Both the position numbers and the translations under genes were made by a program. The notes beneath the pieces were generated by a model. The model was not told the DNA's origin. It was given only the letters and a program-made list of their open reading frames with translations, and searched no databases. Positions 11,201 through 22,293 of a DNA stretch of 64,000 bases are shown one piece after another (position 1 is the first letter of the stretch; every line of letters begins with the position of its first letter). This DNA is from Ochromonas danica (taxonomy: Eukaryota; Sar; Chrysophyceae; Chromulinales; Chromulinaceae): positions 186,001 to 250,000 of the forward strand of contig VKHL01000009.1 of NCBI GenBank assembly GCA_015146655.1. Direction: 5' to 3'.

Positions 11201-14200
11201 TTAGTTGGCAATTGGCGCAGACAATCAAAGAAAGGTGGATGTTCTCGCACAGCTTTCAACCATTCTATCTTGCGCAAGAAATCCCATTCTTCACGAGACA
11301 GTAAGCTGTAGTTTTCGATGGAGAAAAAGAAGAATGAATGTTGTGCTTCACTTTCATCTTCTTCTGCATCATGAGCTTTTCTATTCTCTGATTCTTCCTG
11401 TGTTGCTTCCGACTCAATGATTGTTTTCGCACTTGTTTTGCCACTTGGTGGCCTGCTACCAATAAGGGTGCTTCCTTCCACATTGTGTGGACTGTTGGTA
11501 GACTCTGGAAAAGCAGAGGATGCCCTGCTGGATGTTGGCGAGCCAAGTGGATTGTTTGATTGACGAGCGGTAGGGGATAAAGTGGTGGCTGTAGTTATCG
11601 GTCGGGAAGTAGGAGAACTTGGAGTATTTAAACCGTCAGTGCCAGCTCTGGACGAAGTGTCAATGGCTCTTAAACGACGACGAGATTTCACCTCATTTAG
11701 AGTCCTTGAACGAAATGCTACATATTGCATACTTGATTGAACGTTTTCCATTTGAAGCAGCACAGAAGAAACAAAGTCAATAAATTGGTAAACCTTCTCC
11801 TTCACAATAACACCATCCTCTTTCGGTGTTTCGCCAATTTTACTCCAGATGATATCAAGAATATCTTCCATAATTGAAGAAACTACCTGCATTGATGACA
11901 GATCAACATCCAACTGATGTTGCCCTTGAGGAGGATTGGTTCGTCTTACTTGCCATTGTCCATCTTCATCACAAGCTAATTCCAACGACTGCATGAACTC
12001 AAACAAGCGACGAGTTCTTTTCTCTTCAGAGATTTGTGTTTTCTTTCTTTCAACGACAAGATCTCGAGAACTCGTTATTGCTGCATTGTCAGACGGTCGA
12101 TCAAGTTTGGTCATTTGCATCTCAGAACTGCTCAAACCACCACGTAATCCTTCATCCAGAGCTTTCCTCAGACCATCATGTAACTCCAACGAATCATGAC
12201 TATACTCATAGTAATCATCGTATAGAAGCTGAACGGTAGGGAATGCATTCAGATCATCCACAGCTTCATCTTGGACATGCTCTGTCTTGTCATCATTTGC
12301 CTTCACTTCCTTCGGTGAAGGACGATGTGTCAGATAGTTATGAATAAACATCTCCATCAACATAGATTTGAATTCTTCACTTTGCTTTCGTAGTCTAGCT
12401 TCATACAATAGCTGTTCCTTTCGCTTGGCAGCCTTTTCTCGAAGAACTAATCGTCGATCATGATCTTCCTTGCGCACTTCTTCAACCCAGGCATCATAAG
12501 TATCCTGACTAACCGTTGTGATGACAAAGGGTACAACATGATCTTCACTTAAAATACCTTTCGATTGAAGTTCATGTCTTATATTGTGATCATAGCGCTG
12601 CTTGACAGAACGGAAGATGCGGAAAGTAGTTTGCACAGTTTTCAAAGCTTCATATTGGAAAGGATTCAATGAGTTATTAATCAGTCCGGGTAACATAGCT
12701 TCCTCATAGCGAAGTTGAAATTGCTTGTAAACTCGCCAAGCTCGCTCTACTACTTTTTCGTCGATATGATTCATATTAGGACGATAGATTTGCGGGCCTT
12801 TCTTGCGTAATTCATGGCTAAGTTCATCTGCTGTAAGATCGAGAAAGCTGAAGGACAGAGATCTGTCATCCTCTTCTCCGTTTCCTTCCATCGCATCATC
12901 TCTCATGGGATTTGTGTTCAAAGGGCGTGTAGCAAGGGCCTGGAAAGCTTGTTTGGCACGAGGGTTTAATGTATGAATAGGGTTAATAACTTTCATACCG
13001 ATAGGCAGTGCGGCGCTGGCAAGTGAAGGTGACTCTAAGCTATTCTGAGCTCCATCTTGTAGCTTGCGAGAGCGATTAACCGCGTAATGAAAGAAGGAAG
13101 GATGGAGGATATGAATCCAGTATGAGATCCACGACTCCAAAGGTGGTCGTCTTTGATACATAGTCACATATCGAATATCAACAATGGTTCCGGTTAAAGG
13201 CTGACTGTTTAGATCTGAAAGAGGATTGACAAGTTGATGAAGAAGATATTCTCCAATATCACTGGACATTAAATCATGCAAAGCAGCAACAGCCTGACGC
13301 TGTTCTGGATGAATACGAATAATGACAGAGATTTCACATCCAAATTTCCGCTGGTCAATTTTATCTTGTCTTTCTTCATCGACCACCAAACCCACTTTCT
13401 CCATCACTTGATCACAAAGTTGGTTCAACACGCTCACAATATCTGCATCATACGATGACAATATTTCCGCATGCCAGAACAGCTGATCAGCTTCAACCGG
13501 ATCACGTAACCAGATACTATCACGAAGAAGAGAGGATAACTGTACCGTAGAAGGAAGCATAGCCACAGAAAGACTTTTGGAGCTACTACTTGAAGAAACA
13601 CCATCTTCGCTTTCTTCTTCATAGTCATCATTCGCAAGCATGCGGGATGGAGAAATCACATCATTGGAATCATCTTGCAAGTTACTACTTCCTTCTCGTT
13701 GTATTCCTGATTTCTCCTCAACAATTGCAACTTTGCTTGAGATACCGTTTTCCTTGTCATCTAGCTTAGCAACTTGAGGAGTATCCTCCTTCATCCCTAC
13801 CGCTTGTCCCTCATTGTCTTCCTCTTTGTCTTCAAGCTTCTCTTCCTCTTCCTCTTCGTCATCATCTTCTTCCTCCTCTTCGTCATCATCCTCTTCTTCC
13901 TCCTCGTTTTTTTCCTGTTCCACCTCTTTGTCCTCTTTCTCTTCTTCTTCCTCCACTCTCTCTTCCTTTTCTTCTTTGTCCTCTTTCTCTTCTTTGCTCT
14001 CTTCTTTATTCTGCCCCTCTTTGGGCCTTGTAACTTCTTCTTCCTCTTCTTTCTTCTTCTCACTCTCCACTATTTTCTTTTCATTCGATTCTCCTCTCTT
14101 GCTGCTATTTTCTTGTGTTTCATCATTTGCATTCCTTTGTTCACGGTTTTGCTCAGATTCTGTTGCTTCATCCACTTGCTCTGCTTTTCCCTCTATTACT

Positions 14201-17200
14201 TTTATTTGACCGCCACTCAGCTGCTCTTTCCCACTCCCTCTCGTCGAACCCAAAGATTCTTCCTTGAGACTTTCTCTATTACTCGTCACACTTTCTACTT
14301 TTGCCCCTTTTCCATCACTTTCCAACTCTTCATCTTGACTCTTCTTGATAGATGACGCTGAAACAGATTTTGCTGATTCTGACACCTTCTTGACGGATGA
14401 TGTGGTATCTATATTTTGTTGTGCACTCTCTGTGTCTCCGATCGTGTCTCGTACCATATGGGAGACCACTGCGAGTTGTTCAGATTGATGACCACTACTA
14501 CTACTATTGTTTAACTCTATTGTTCTGATGAGATTGTCCACAATCCCCTGCATAACTCTTCGAATAGATTCCTCTCTCTGAACAACAATACCTATATCAG
14601 ATTTCACCATTTCTTTGGTAGAATCTACCTCCCCAACCAAAGGCATTAAAACAGATGGACCAACTGATTCACTCGACTTCGTTTTACTAGATTGTTGCTG
14701 TTGTTGTAGTATATACAGTTCTTTGATCATCTGATTCAAGAGCTTAGATTGAATTGAATTGAATTTGATAACTTCCTTCATGGCGGTAATAAAGAAATTT
14801 AAAATAGAGGATAGTTCAGCTTGGAATCGAGAGAAATAAGGTCTCGCTTTTTCTAAAACTTGTTTATATTGAAGAAGAAGAGGTTGAATATTGTCCATGA
14901 AGTCTTCTTTCCATTCACTAGATGCGTCTTTCATCTCTTGCCATTGCGCTTTAACGCCAACATAGACTTTACCAAATTTGACTTGCTCGTAATGACGCCT
15001 TAGCTCAGGCAAATACTTGAAGATCTTGGCCAATCTCTCTGTCCCTTGAAGCTTGCGGATATTCTGTGATTGCCAATTCTTATTGGCCTTGGAATTTCTT
15101 AGTATATTATCAGGATTCTGAAGACCACCGAGGAAAGGCAGTGGCATGACAGGAGATGATAATCCCATTTGAGACACTGCTAGAGGAGGAATAGGAGGTC
15201 TGGTAATCAACCTGTCTTCTCGTTCAACAAGAGAATGCTCATCTATTACAAGTGAAAGGTCATCTTCCGAAGCTTTCGCGTCAACCACATCATTCCCTTG
15301 TTCTTCATCAGATAGATCCAGGAAACGAACAGATTTAACTGACTTGACATTATTTTGACCCACCTTATCTTCCAAGTCAACTTCCACTTGAGCAGGCTGC
15401 TGGTCGCCATTGAGAGAAAGGACATCTTGATTAGCAAATACGAAGTTCAACTCTTCAGCTAATTGATGTTTCTTTTCGATCAGATTGACCAAATCTTGCA
15501 ATAGATCCATAACATCTTTTCGAGTATCTTCGTCCACTTCTTCTTCCTTCTGTGACTCCTTTTGCACAACCACGATGGAAGGGCTATTCCCATCTGCTTC
15601 GTTGTTTTCGATCTTCTCTATTAACTCATTTATTAGCTTCGATACAATCTTGCGGGTTCGCCTATCGCTATTGTCGAGAGAAGATTCATTTGATATGCCA
15701 ACGTCAATTCCGTCCATGAGAAGCAACCTCGCCGAAGTACTCTGAGGAAGGGCATGATTAGTCGGCTCACCAAAACCAATTCGCTTGGCTAGTGCTAGGC
15801 GATGAGCTTTAGTGTCAGTCCACAGAATTCCCTGAGTTGTTGCCTTTTTCAATAGAGCCTGTGTCGCATCTCGCAATCTCTCCACCTGTGAGACATCAAA
15901 TTCAACCTTTAGTACAATACAATCGATTATTGACCCCAAATAAGGAAACCTCTGACCTCCTTTTCTATTTGAAACTCTTCCACTTGCTTTCTTTTTCTTT
16001 CTATTGCTTCAAGCAAATGTTGGTTATCCACTTCCAATCTGCGAACCTATAGAAAACCTCCATAATTATTACACTATCCTGGAAATATTAGTTGATATGT
16101 TTTTAAACTCACTTGTTCAACAGTGAAATTATCCGATTGCAGGCATGATGCATTAGCAAGTTGCTCTATAAAGTTTGCAACGAAGCTTTGTCTCTCAGAG
16201 GAGTCGTAAACAAATGTAATTTCTTCTTCCTCTTCTTCGTCCTAATATGACAAAGTATATCTGTTAAAACCGCGTAGCCTTACTGTGTAACTTGCAGGTC
16301 TTACCTCGATCTCATAGACAAACATTTCCTCTGGTTTAATGTATCCAGTATAGGAAGGATCTCCAACAATCTTCTTGGTATTGACTCGTTCATGACTTTC
16401 TTCTTCATTGATCTCTTCGGCGGACAAAGAAGTTTGCGCAAGGGGAGCTTTCTTATTGTCACCACCACTACCACTGACACTACCATTACCACTGGCACTG
16501 GCGTTGGCACTAGTTTTCGCGAACTTGGACCAAGCCTCTTGGAGTTTTTCTTTCTTCTCTTTGATGTTTTGCATGGTTTGTCTCTTCAACTTCTTCAGCT
16601 TCTTCTTCAACGTCTTCTTTGGACGAAAAACATAGGCTGGAGGAGGATCATAATAAAGCATACATTTCAACATAATAGCATCTGGAAAAGCAACTGTAAT
16701 CGACGTATTATAGTCATGGTCTTGAAAAGATTCCATCACCTCGTCATCTAACTTTACCACATCTTGAGGGATCTTCTTCTTTGCTTCATGTTCTAACTGC
16801 TCTAAGGTGAGCTTGTTTATGCTTTTTATTGGAGGTAATCCCGCACGATCAGCATTTGTAGACGCTTCTTCCTCATCATCTATATCAACTTTAGAGTCAG
16901 CAGGGACTGGCTCCATCACTCGATCATAGGTGTCCATCATGAAATCTACGAGAGAATCCATAGCAGCTTGTGGATCTTTTGCCAAGCTTATCAAACCTTG
17001 CGAACCTTGAGCAATCACCTCAGAGCACTTAGCTCGCACGGGTCTAGAAGGAAGAACGATGGTCTTATCTACGATATCGCGCATCATTTGTCGAATCGCT
17101 CCGGATAAATCTTCCTTTGCTAGGAGCACAGCGGATCGAAGCTTCGAAGACAGTGGTTTTCGACGTTCTTCTTCTTTGGCCTGTTCAATCTTCTGTTGCA

Positions 17201-18197
17201 ATGCTTTAGCAATCCTTTTCTCTTCTTTGTGTTGTGCGATAACTTGTCCTGGGATAGTTTTTGGTAACACTAATCCTGCGGGTGTGATGATAACATCCAC
17301 AAATTCCGCATCACTGATAATCTGCGTTATCTGTCCCTTTTCATCTTCTATGGATTGAAGCGATTTTAATCTTCTGCTTTGAGTAACTGGATTCTCTAGA
17401 ATCTTCTTTCGTTGTGCTTCCAAGTGAGTCTTCTTCTTATCAGCTTCAAGATCTTCAACAACAAACTCGATGAGATCGAAAAGCACATCTTCCACTTGTT
17501 CAAGTTCACTCGGATTCTCCACTCTTCTTTGTATCTCCGCCATTAGACGTTCTTGATAGTCTCGCTGCAGACTTAATCTAAACTGTTGCTCATCATAATC
17601 CTCTCGATAATCGTATCCATCCAACTCCTCTCTTGGCGTCAGCTTCTCCAGCAAGTGAAGCTTCTCCTTCCATACCGGCTGTTCATCTTTTTCTAAAAAT
17701 GGATCCAGATAGGTGTTCACCTCTTCGTCTTGAGTAATGAGACTTTTGTCCTGGTTGTTCGAGGAAGAAGAGATAACAGGTGGTGTGGATGTGTTGACAA
17801 TCTTCTTGCGCTTTTTCTTTGAAAATGGGGAGGACGGAGTAGCACTTCCATCATTCCGTCGTGCACTACCGTGCAGATCTGCCGACATTTTTTCTTTGAT
17901 AGCTTCAAGTTTATACACACGCGGTGATCGAAGGAAAGCTTGAATGATGCTATCATAGGATTTCTTGGCTTCGGAATACAGCACATCTTCGATAGTCTTC
18001 CAATGCTGACTATCTTTGGCTGGTAAGGAAAGGGCAGTATCCGGCAAGTCCATGTCCTTGAAGAGGACCTTTTGAACGACTTTTTGTTGATGAGCCATAT
18101 CACCAAGCAACTCCATCTTAGTGAAGACATTTCTAGTCGTGGTGGAAGTCATTCGCACTGGAGATGATTCTGCACTATTACCCACACTTTGATTCAT
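8280..18197 (-). CDS. Giant coiled-coil, acidic protein with C-terminal pseudokinase
   Basis: Six exons join in phase into one ~3,196-residue protein: 16305..18197, 16113..16241, 15957..16046, 11164..15885, 10133..11098 and 8280..10070. The five introns are 62-71 nt. Long helical, charged stretches predict coiled coils. A strongly acidic Glu/Asp/Lys tract (about residues 1330-1400, DNA 13.8-14.05 kb) is coded by GAA/GAG/GAC repeats. The last ~300 residues have a protein-kinase fold: the catalytic loop reads HRNFSPHCV instead of HRD-K-N, the DFG position reads LGN, and APE is APPE, with a recognisable IYAFGVCVFYW helix. Loss of both catalytic Asp residues indicates a pseudokinase. ATG at 18197 is the first in frame (the open frame itself extends to a TTG). 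I do not recognise the family; a scaffold role, perhaps flagellar, is only a guess. Exon order and phases are well supported. Confidence 0.8.
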
Positions 18198-18581
18198 CTT
18201 ACTGACAAGATCAGACAAGCTATCAACCCATATAAAGTTTTCTTCTCATGTATATGTAGTGGGCAATACCTGCTAATCAGACCACTTTTCAATTTCCTCC
18301 TCCCAACCCCCCCAATCAACCAAAAAACACTTCCAAATGAAACCGTGCTGCAAAAACAGTTTATGTTTGGTGGGTGGCAAAAGAAGAAGATCCAGATCAT
18401 GCAGAAAATGATGCGGAGAGAGATGAAAACGCCGTGAAGTTCAGCTCGTCATGCGATCAATTGAGCTTACCATCTCTCTTGCATTGATCTACTTGTGATC
18501 TGCGTTGAGGAGATTTAGAGTAATGAGTGAAAGTGGTTGTCATACTGCTTGACGCGGGTCATGACCAATCTTGGAATTGAA
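18198..18581. other. Intergenic, upstream of the giant gene
   Basis: About 0.38 kb, AT/CT-rich, probably the promoter of the minus-strand gene. No other feature seen. Confidence 0.4.
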
Positions 18582-18910
18582 ATTTCGTTGGCCACCCTTG
18601 TCTGCTCAAACAGTCTTCTCGTTATCACATCAAATCCCAGTCAATCCTTTGCCGAATGATTCATCTCTTCTTCAAATATGACTTGTGGATAAGGATAATC
18701 TTCTCTTTTCTTGAAGTATCCCTGTTATTATTTTTTCTCCCTGTGATGATGCTTCCTTTCATTCTCATTCTGCTTTTGTTGGGAGGGTTGGTTTTCTTGC
18801 TGACCATCATTGCCATCTTCCACTGTCTTGATAGTCGTGTTTTTGATGATCGTGGCAGACTTTTACCTGGTCCTAGTAGTCATATATGGGGTAAATCCCT
18901 CTATGCCTCT
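18582..18910 (+). pseudogene. Truncated duplicate of P450 5' region
   Basis: This 329-bp block is nearly identical to 24387..24725 and covers the upstream region plus the membrane-anchor codons of the P450 gene. The main difference is a 10-bp gap (one copy of a short CTGCTGTCTT-type repeat). It carries ATG (18656) followed by the anchor sequence, whereas the complete gene has CTG at the equivalent codon. After the shared block the frame runs on for about 20 unrelated residues and stops at 18976, so no P450 catalytic core is present. It is a recent partial duplication. Confidence 0.85.
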
Positions 18911-19520
18911 TTAGGAGCTTGTTTTGGATTTGTACAATCCGCACAGAAGCTACTTACATCACCAGTGCAGACATAACATAATAACAGACGCATTGTTTCT
19001 ACTCGAAGCCGTTGTAAGCAGCTGGGTCAACTTGTTCGGCAAGTCTGCTGGTTGGTGATCCTTCATGTAGTTGTCGAAAGCATTGTGAATGTTTGCAATT
19101 GGCGCAAAATATTCAGTCAAAATGTGGAGTAATATTAATCTATGGGGGAACATCCATCTTGAAGTTGGGAGTGAAAGGGTCTGGTAGACACATTGTTGTG
19201 GGGAAGGCCGACAAAACAACATTTCGCAGCTCCGCACAATTTACAGAATGAAATGAACTTCGGAACTGCTGTTCCCAAATCTTGGGAAAGGCTTCAAAAG
19301 AACGATAGTACTTTGATCAAGTGCTGTTCTAAATCGTTAAGGCAAGCATGTTGAACCTCTTGGCATCCACAAGAAAATACTGCACAGGGCTTATTCATTC
19401 ATTCGCTCCATTAGTAGGTGCCGAATTCAAGCATGCACTTACGCAATATCAATTGACCCTAACACTAACCCTCTCCGTTCATAGTTCAGGTCCCCACGAC
19501 GGAAGAGCCTTCAGATCTTT
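18911..19520. other. Unassigned region before CEP104-like exon
   Basis: No gene can be assigned with confidence. A 92-codon minus-strand frame (18959..19237) has plausible composition but no recognised domain. The N-terminal jelly-roll exon expected for a CEP104 gene should lie in or before this stretch but was not found. A short CCCTAACACTAACCCT stretch near 19457 resembles telomere repeat units. Confidence 0.4.
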
Positions 19521-21697
19521 GTGGGGCGAGGGCCAACTTATGCTTCCGCCACTTTCAAACGTCTTGGATATTTATCTTTAGATAGTAATGAAAGGTCAAA
19601 TTATCAAGCACATGAACTCAAAACTGTTTTTGTGGATAATATGGGGAGTTTTCTCAAATTGTTAATATTTGAAAACCATGTCAATCAAATGAACACATTT
19701 AATCAAGTTGGAGTGGTAGCTCTCTCCTTGCTTGGTGCAGATGATAGAGATGATGCTAAAAGTGTCAGTCCAGCAGTTAGAGGAGATAAACCAATCTACA
19801 AGAATCCTTGCAGTGATCTCACAGTGGACATCAATCTCGACCCACAAACTGCCAACAAATTACGTCAACTAGCTGAGGCCAAAGCAAAGGCCATCGCATC
19901 TGAGGACTATATAACGGCAAAACAAATCAAAGTTGTTGAACAAGATTTGAAATCACTAGGATCGCGCCTGGCTCAATTGGATATGGCCAAATCTGAAGCT
20001 GTGGCAGCAGAGGATTACGACCTTGCAAAGGAAATCAAAGACGAGTGTGATGGCTTACGTTTGGAAATTGAAAAGAAAATTCGTGCAATTGATATACCAG
20101 GTGTCAGATTGGTTTCTGAGAAGATTGGAGCTAGAAAACCTTCTCGGATGATAGAGGAAGAAGAAGCTGTTGGCGAACCTGAAGTTAGGATCAGCTATTC
20201 TGATGCCTTGGATGATGACGCCGACAGACCTATCCGCCCCAAAGCTCAGATGACGTATGATGATAAAGACCCATCTGTAGACGATGGAGGAGATGGAGCG
20301 GGAGGGACTGGGATGCCACTAGAACGCTTCCCACCCGGAGAGCATCCTCTTGAAGGCATCCCTGGCTTCATGGATCTTCCTACTCCGGAAATGTTGACTG
20401 CACCAACTCGTGAATTCTGCGAGATCCGAGGAATAACAAAGCTGTTCGGCGAGTATCGTGCACGCTGTCTTTTCAGCAAAAATTGGGGTGTTCATGAAGC
20501 TTGCATGATCAAACTGCTGCAGCTACTTCAAACTGACATTGCAGTTGATTCCGCAACTCTTTCCTCTGCATTGCCTGCCTTGGCGGCTGTTCTAAAGGTG
20601 GGGGCGGAGGATAAGATGCAACAAGTTGTCTTCAGCTGGTTGAATCTTCTCGAAGCCGTGCTCAAGTTTGCCAAACAGTACGTACCAACTCCTTGAGTTA
20701 TTTATGCTGTCTTTATTATTGTCTCACGTAATATATTTCTTTAATCTCTAGGCTAAAGTTAGCCAAAGCTGCCATGGCACCTGCTTTTGAGGCGGTTATA
20801 GTTCAGTTTGCAGACAAGCTTGCAGATGGCAATGCTCGTTTGCGTGATGGAGCAAGAAAGGGCATTGATTTGCTCGCCGCAAGCCCTGTTGTTGGACCAT
20901 TTGCTATTGCATTTCAATTGACGAAACCTTTGGCTGCGAAGCAGAAGAGTTGGAGAGCTTTGGCGGCTCGACTCGACGAAGTGTTAGAGGATATTGTTCG
21001 TACTTATGGCATCGGTAGCTCTTCGGGACTTCAATTAGATCCTTTGTTAAATTTTCCCAAAGTTGTTCAAGCATCTGCACACAGTAACAAGGAGGTGCGA
21101 GATGCAGCCAAAGATCTCATCGTGGCGATTCAGGCTCAACAAGTGGGTACACCCCCTCCAGAATCCACATTTGCATTGTTGTTGCGAAAGAACCAACAAC
21201 GAGAAGAATATGAAGCTGCTTTTGAGGCCAATGCGAAAGGTGGAGCAGCACAAGGTAAAGCTGCACCAGCTGGCCGGCCCAATGCATCAGCGAAAGAGTT
21301 GAGAGAGAGTCCATCGGGCAAACGGACTGACATGGCTCATCAGCACGCCACCCATCACCCTGGAGGAAAAGTCTCAACCAGCTCTAACAAAGTGCAGCAA
21401 CAAAAGGAAGGCTACCCTCTTAATTCGCCTCGTAAGGCAGTTGGTGGTGACCCAGAAGATGAGGGAGGCGATCCTCAAGATTTTACTTCTTGCATGTTCT
21501 GCGGAGTGCAGAATAAGTCTTGGCAAGAGAATGACCTGGATCTTCATTATTGGAAAGACTGTCCACTGCTAATCTCTTGTCCTTCTTGCGCCCAAATTGT
21601 AGAGATAGCAGGATTACCGGAGCATTTGTTGGACGAGTGTGATGCCAACAAGGACAGCTATGTGCCGTGCGACATCACAGGCCTTGCTATCCTGTGA
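19521..21697 (+). CDS. CEP104: CEP104-like centrosomal/ciliary-tip TOG protein (5' end unresolved)
   Basis: Exons 19521..20677 and 20752..21697 (intron 74 nt, phase 2) give about 700 residues. The family is recognised in order: the end of the N-terminal jelly-roll (FKRLGYLSLDSNER, then VGVVALSLLG), a UVR-like helical pair with the repeated 'ASEDY-TAKQIK' / 'AAEDYDLAKEIK' pattern, a TOG array (from TREFCEIRGITKLFGEY to the second exon, LRDGARKGIDLLA), and a C-terminal zinc-finger region (CMFCGVQNKSW, LISCPSCAQIVE, LLDECD). CEP104/FAP256 binds tubulin at cilium tips and centrioles, so the organism very probably makes flagella. The true ATG was not found: the frame opens at 19521 without ATG and most of the jelly-roll is missing, either in an unrecognised upstream exon or lost. 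Confidence 0.85.
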
Positions 21698-22293
21698 TGT
21701 ATAAACGTCTAAATGAATCTGGTATGGCTCTAGAATGGACTTTATCCCCGCTGGATGATATTGGAGAGCTAATCTTGCCTCTGCAGACTAGTATCGTTAA
21801 TGTGCACATCATCATCGTCAACTAATGTGAGAAGAAGAAGTCGCAATGACACAGTATGTTATTATTGTTGTGCCATATATTGGTAATTACTATATATACT
21901 ATTGTTCTATTAGAAATTCACTATATGGGCTAAATATAACATTCTCTAATATCTTATTTATTAGTCATTGAACCTATTTTATATTTTTATTTAATATTAA
22001 TTACATTCTGTCAAGTTTGATTACTAATACGGGTCAATAATATGATCAGCCAAGGTGACGAGAAGTGATCGCAAAGTTCGGCACCAGATATCAACCACAA
22101 GAAGAAGCGCTCATCATCTGAGCAAGTTCTTATTAAAGAATTCCGGAATTGTGGCTGACAAGGTGGCTGTCCTTAAGAGGTGGTGGTCAGTGATAGCTAT
22201 TGTGGAGCAAAAGAAGAAGAAGATCTTATTTATTTGAAAAGAAATCAATATAAGACATTAACATAAAAATTAAATCCGTCAACATCCTTCATA
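21698..22293. other. AT-rich convergent intergenic region
   Basis: About 0.6 kb between the convergent CEP104-like and NTPase-nuclease genes. No gene, repeat or RNA recognised. Confidence 0.5.

Noticed and set aside
13774-14355. Long hydrophobic and poly-Ser plus-strand frames
   Set aside because: They are antisense shadows of the Glu/Lys-rich tract of the giant minus-strand gene.
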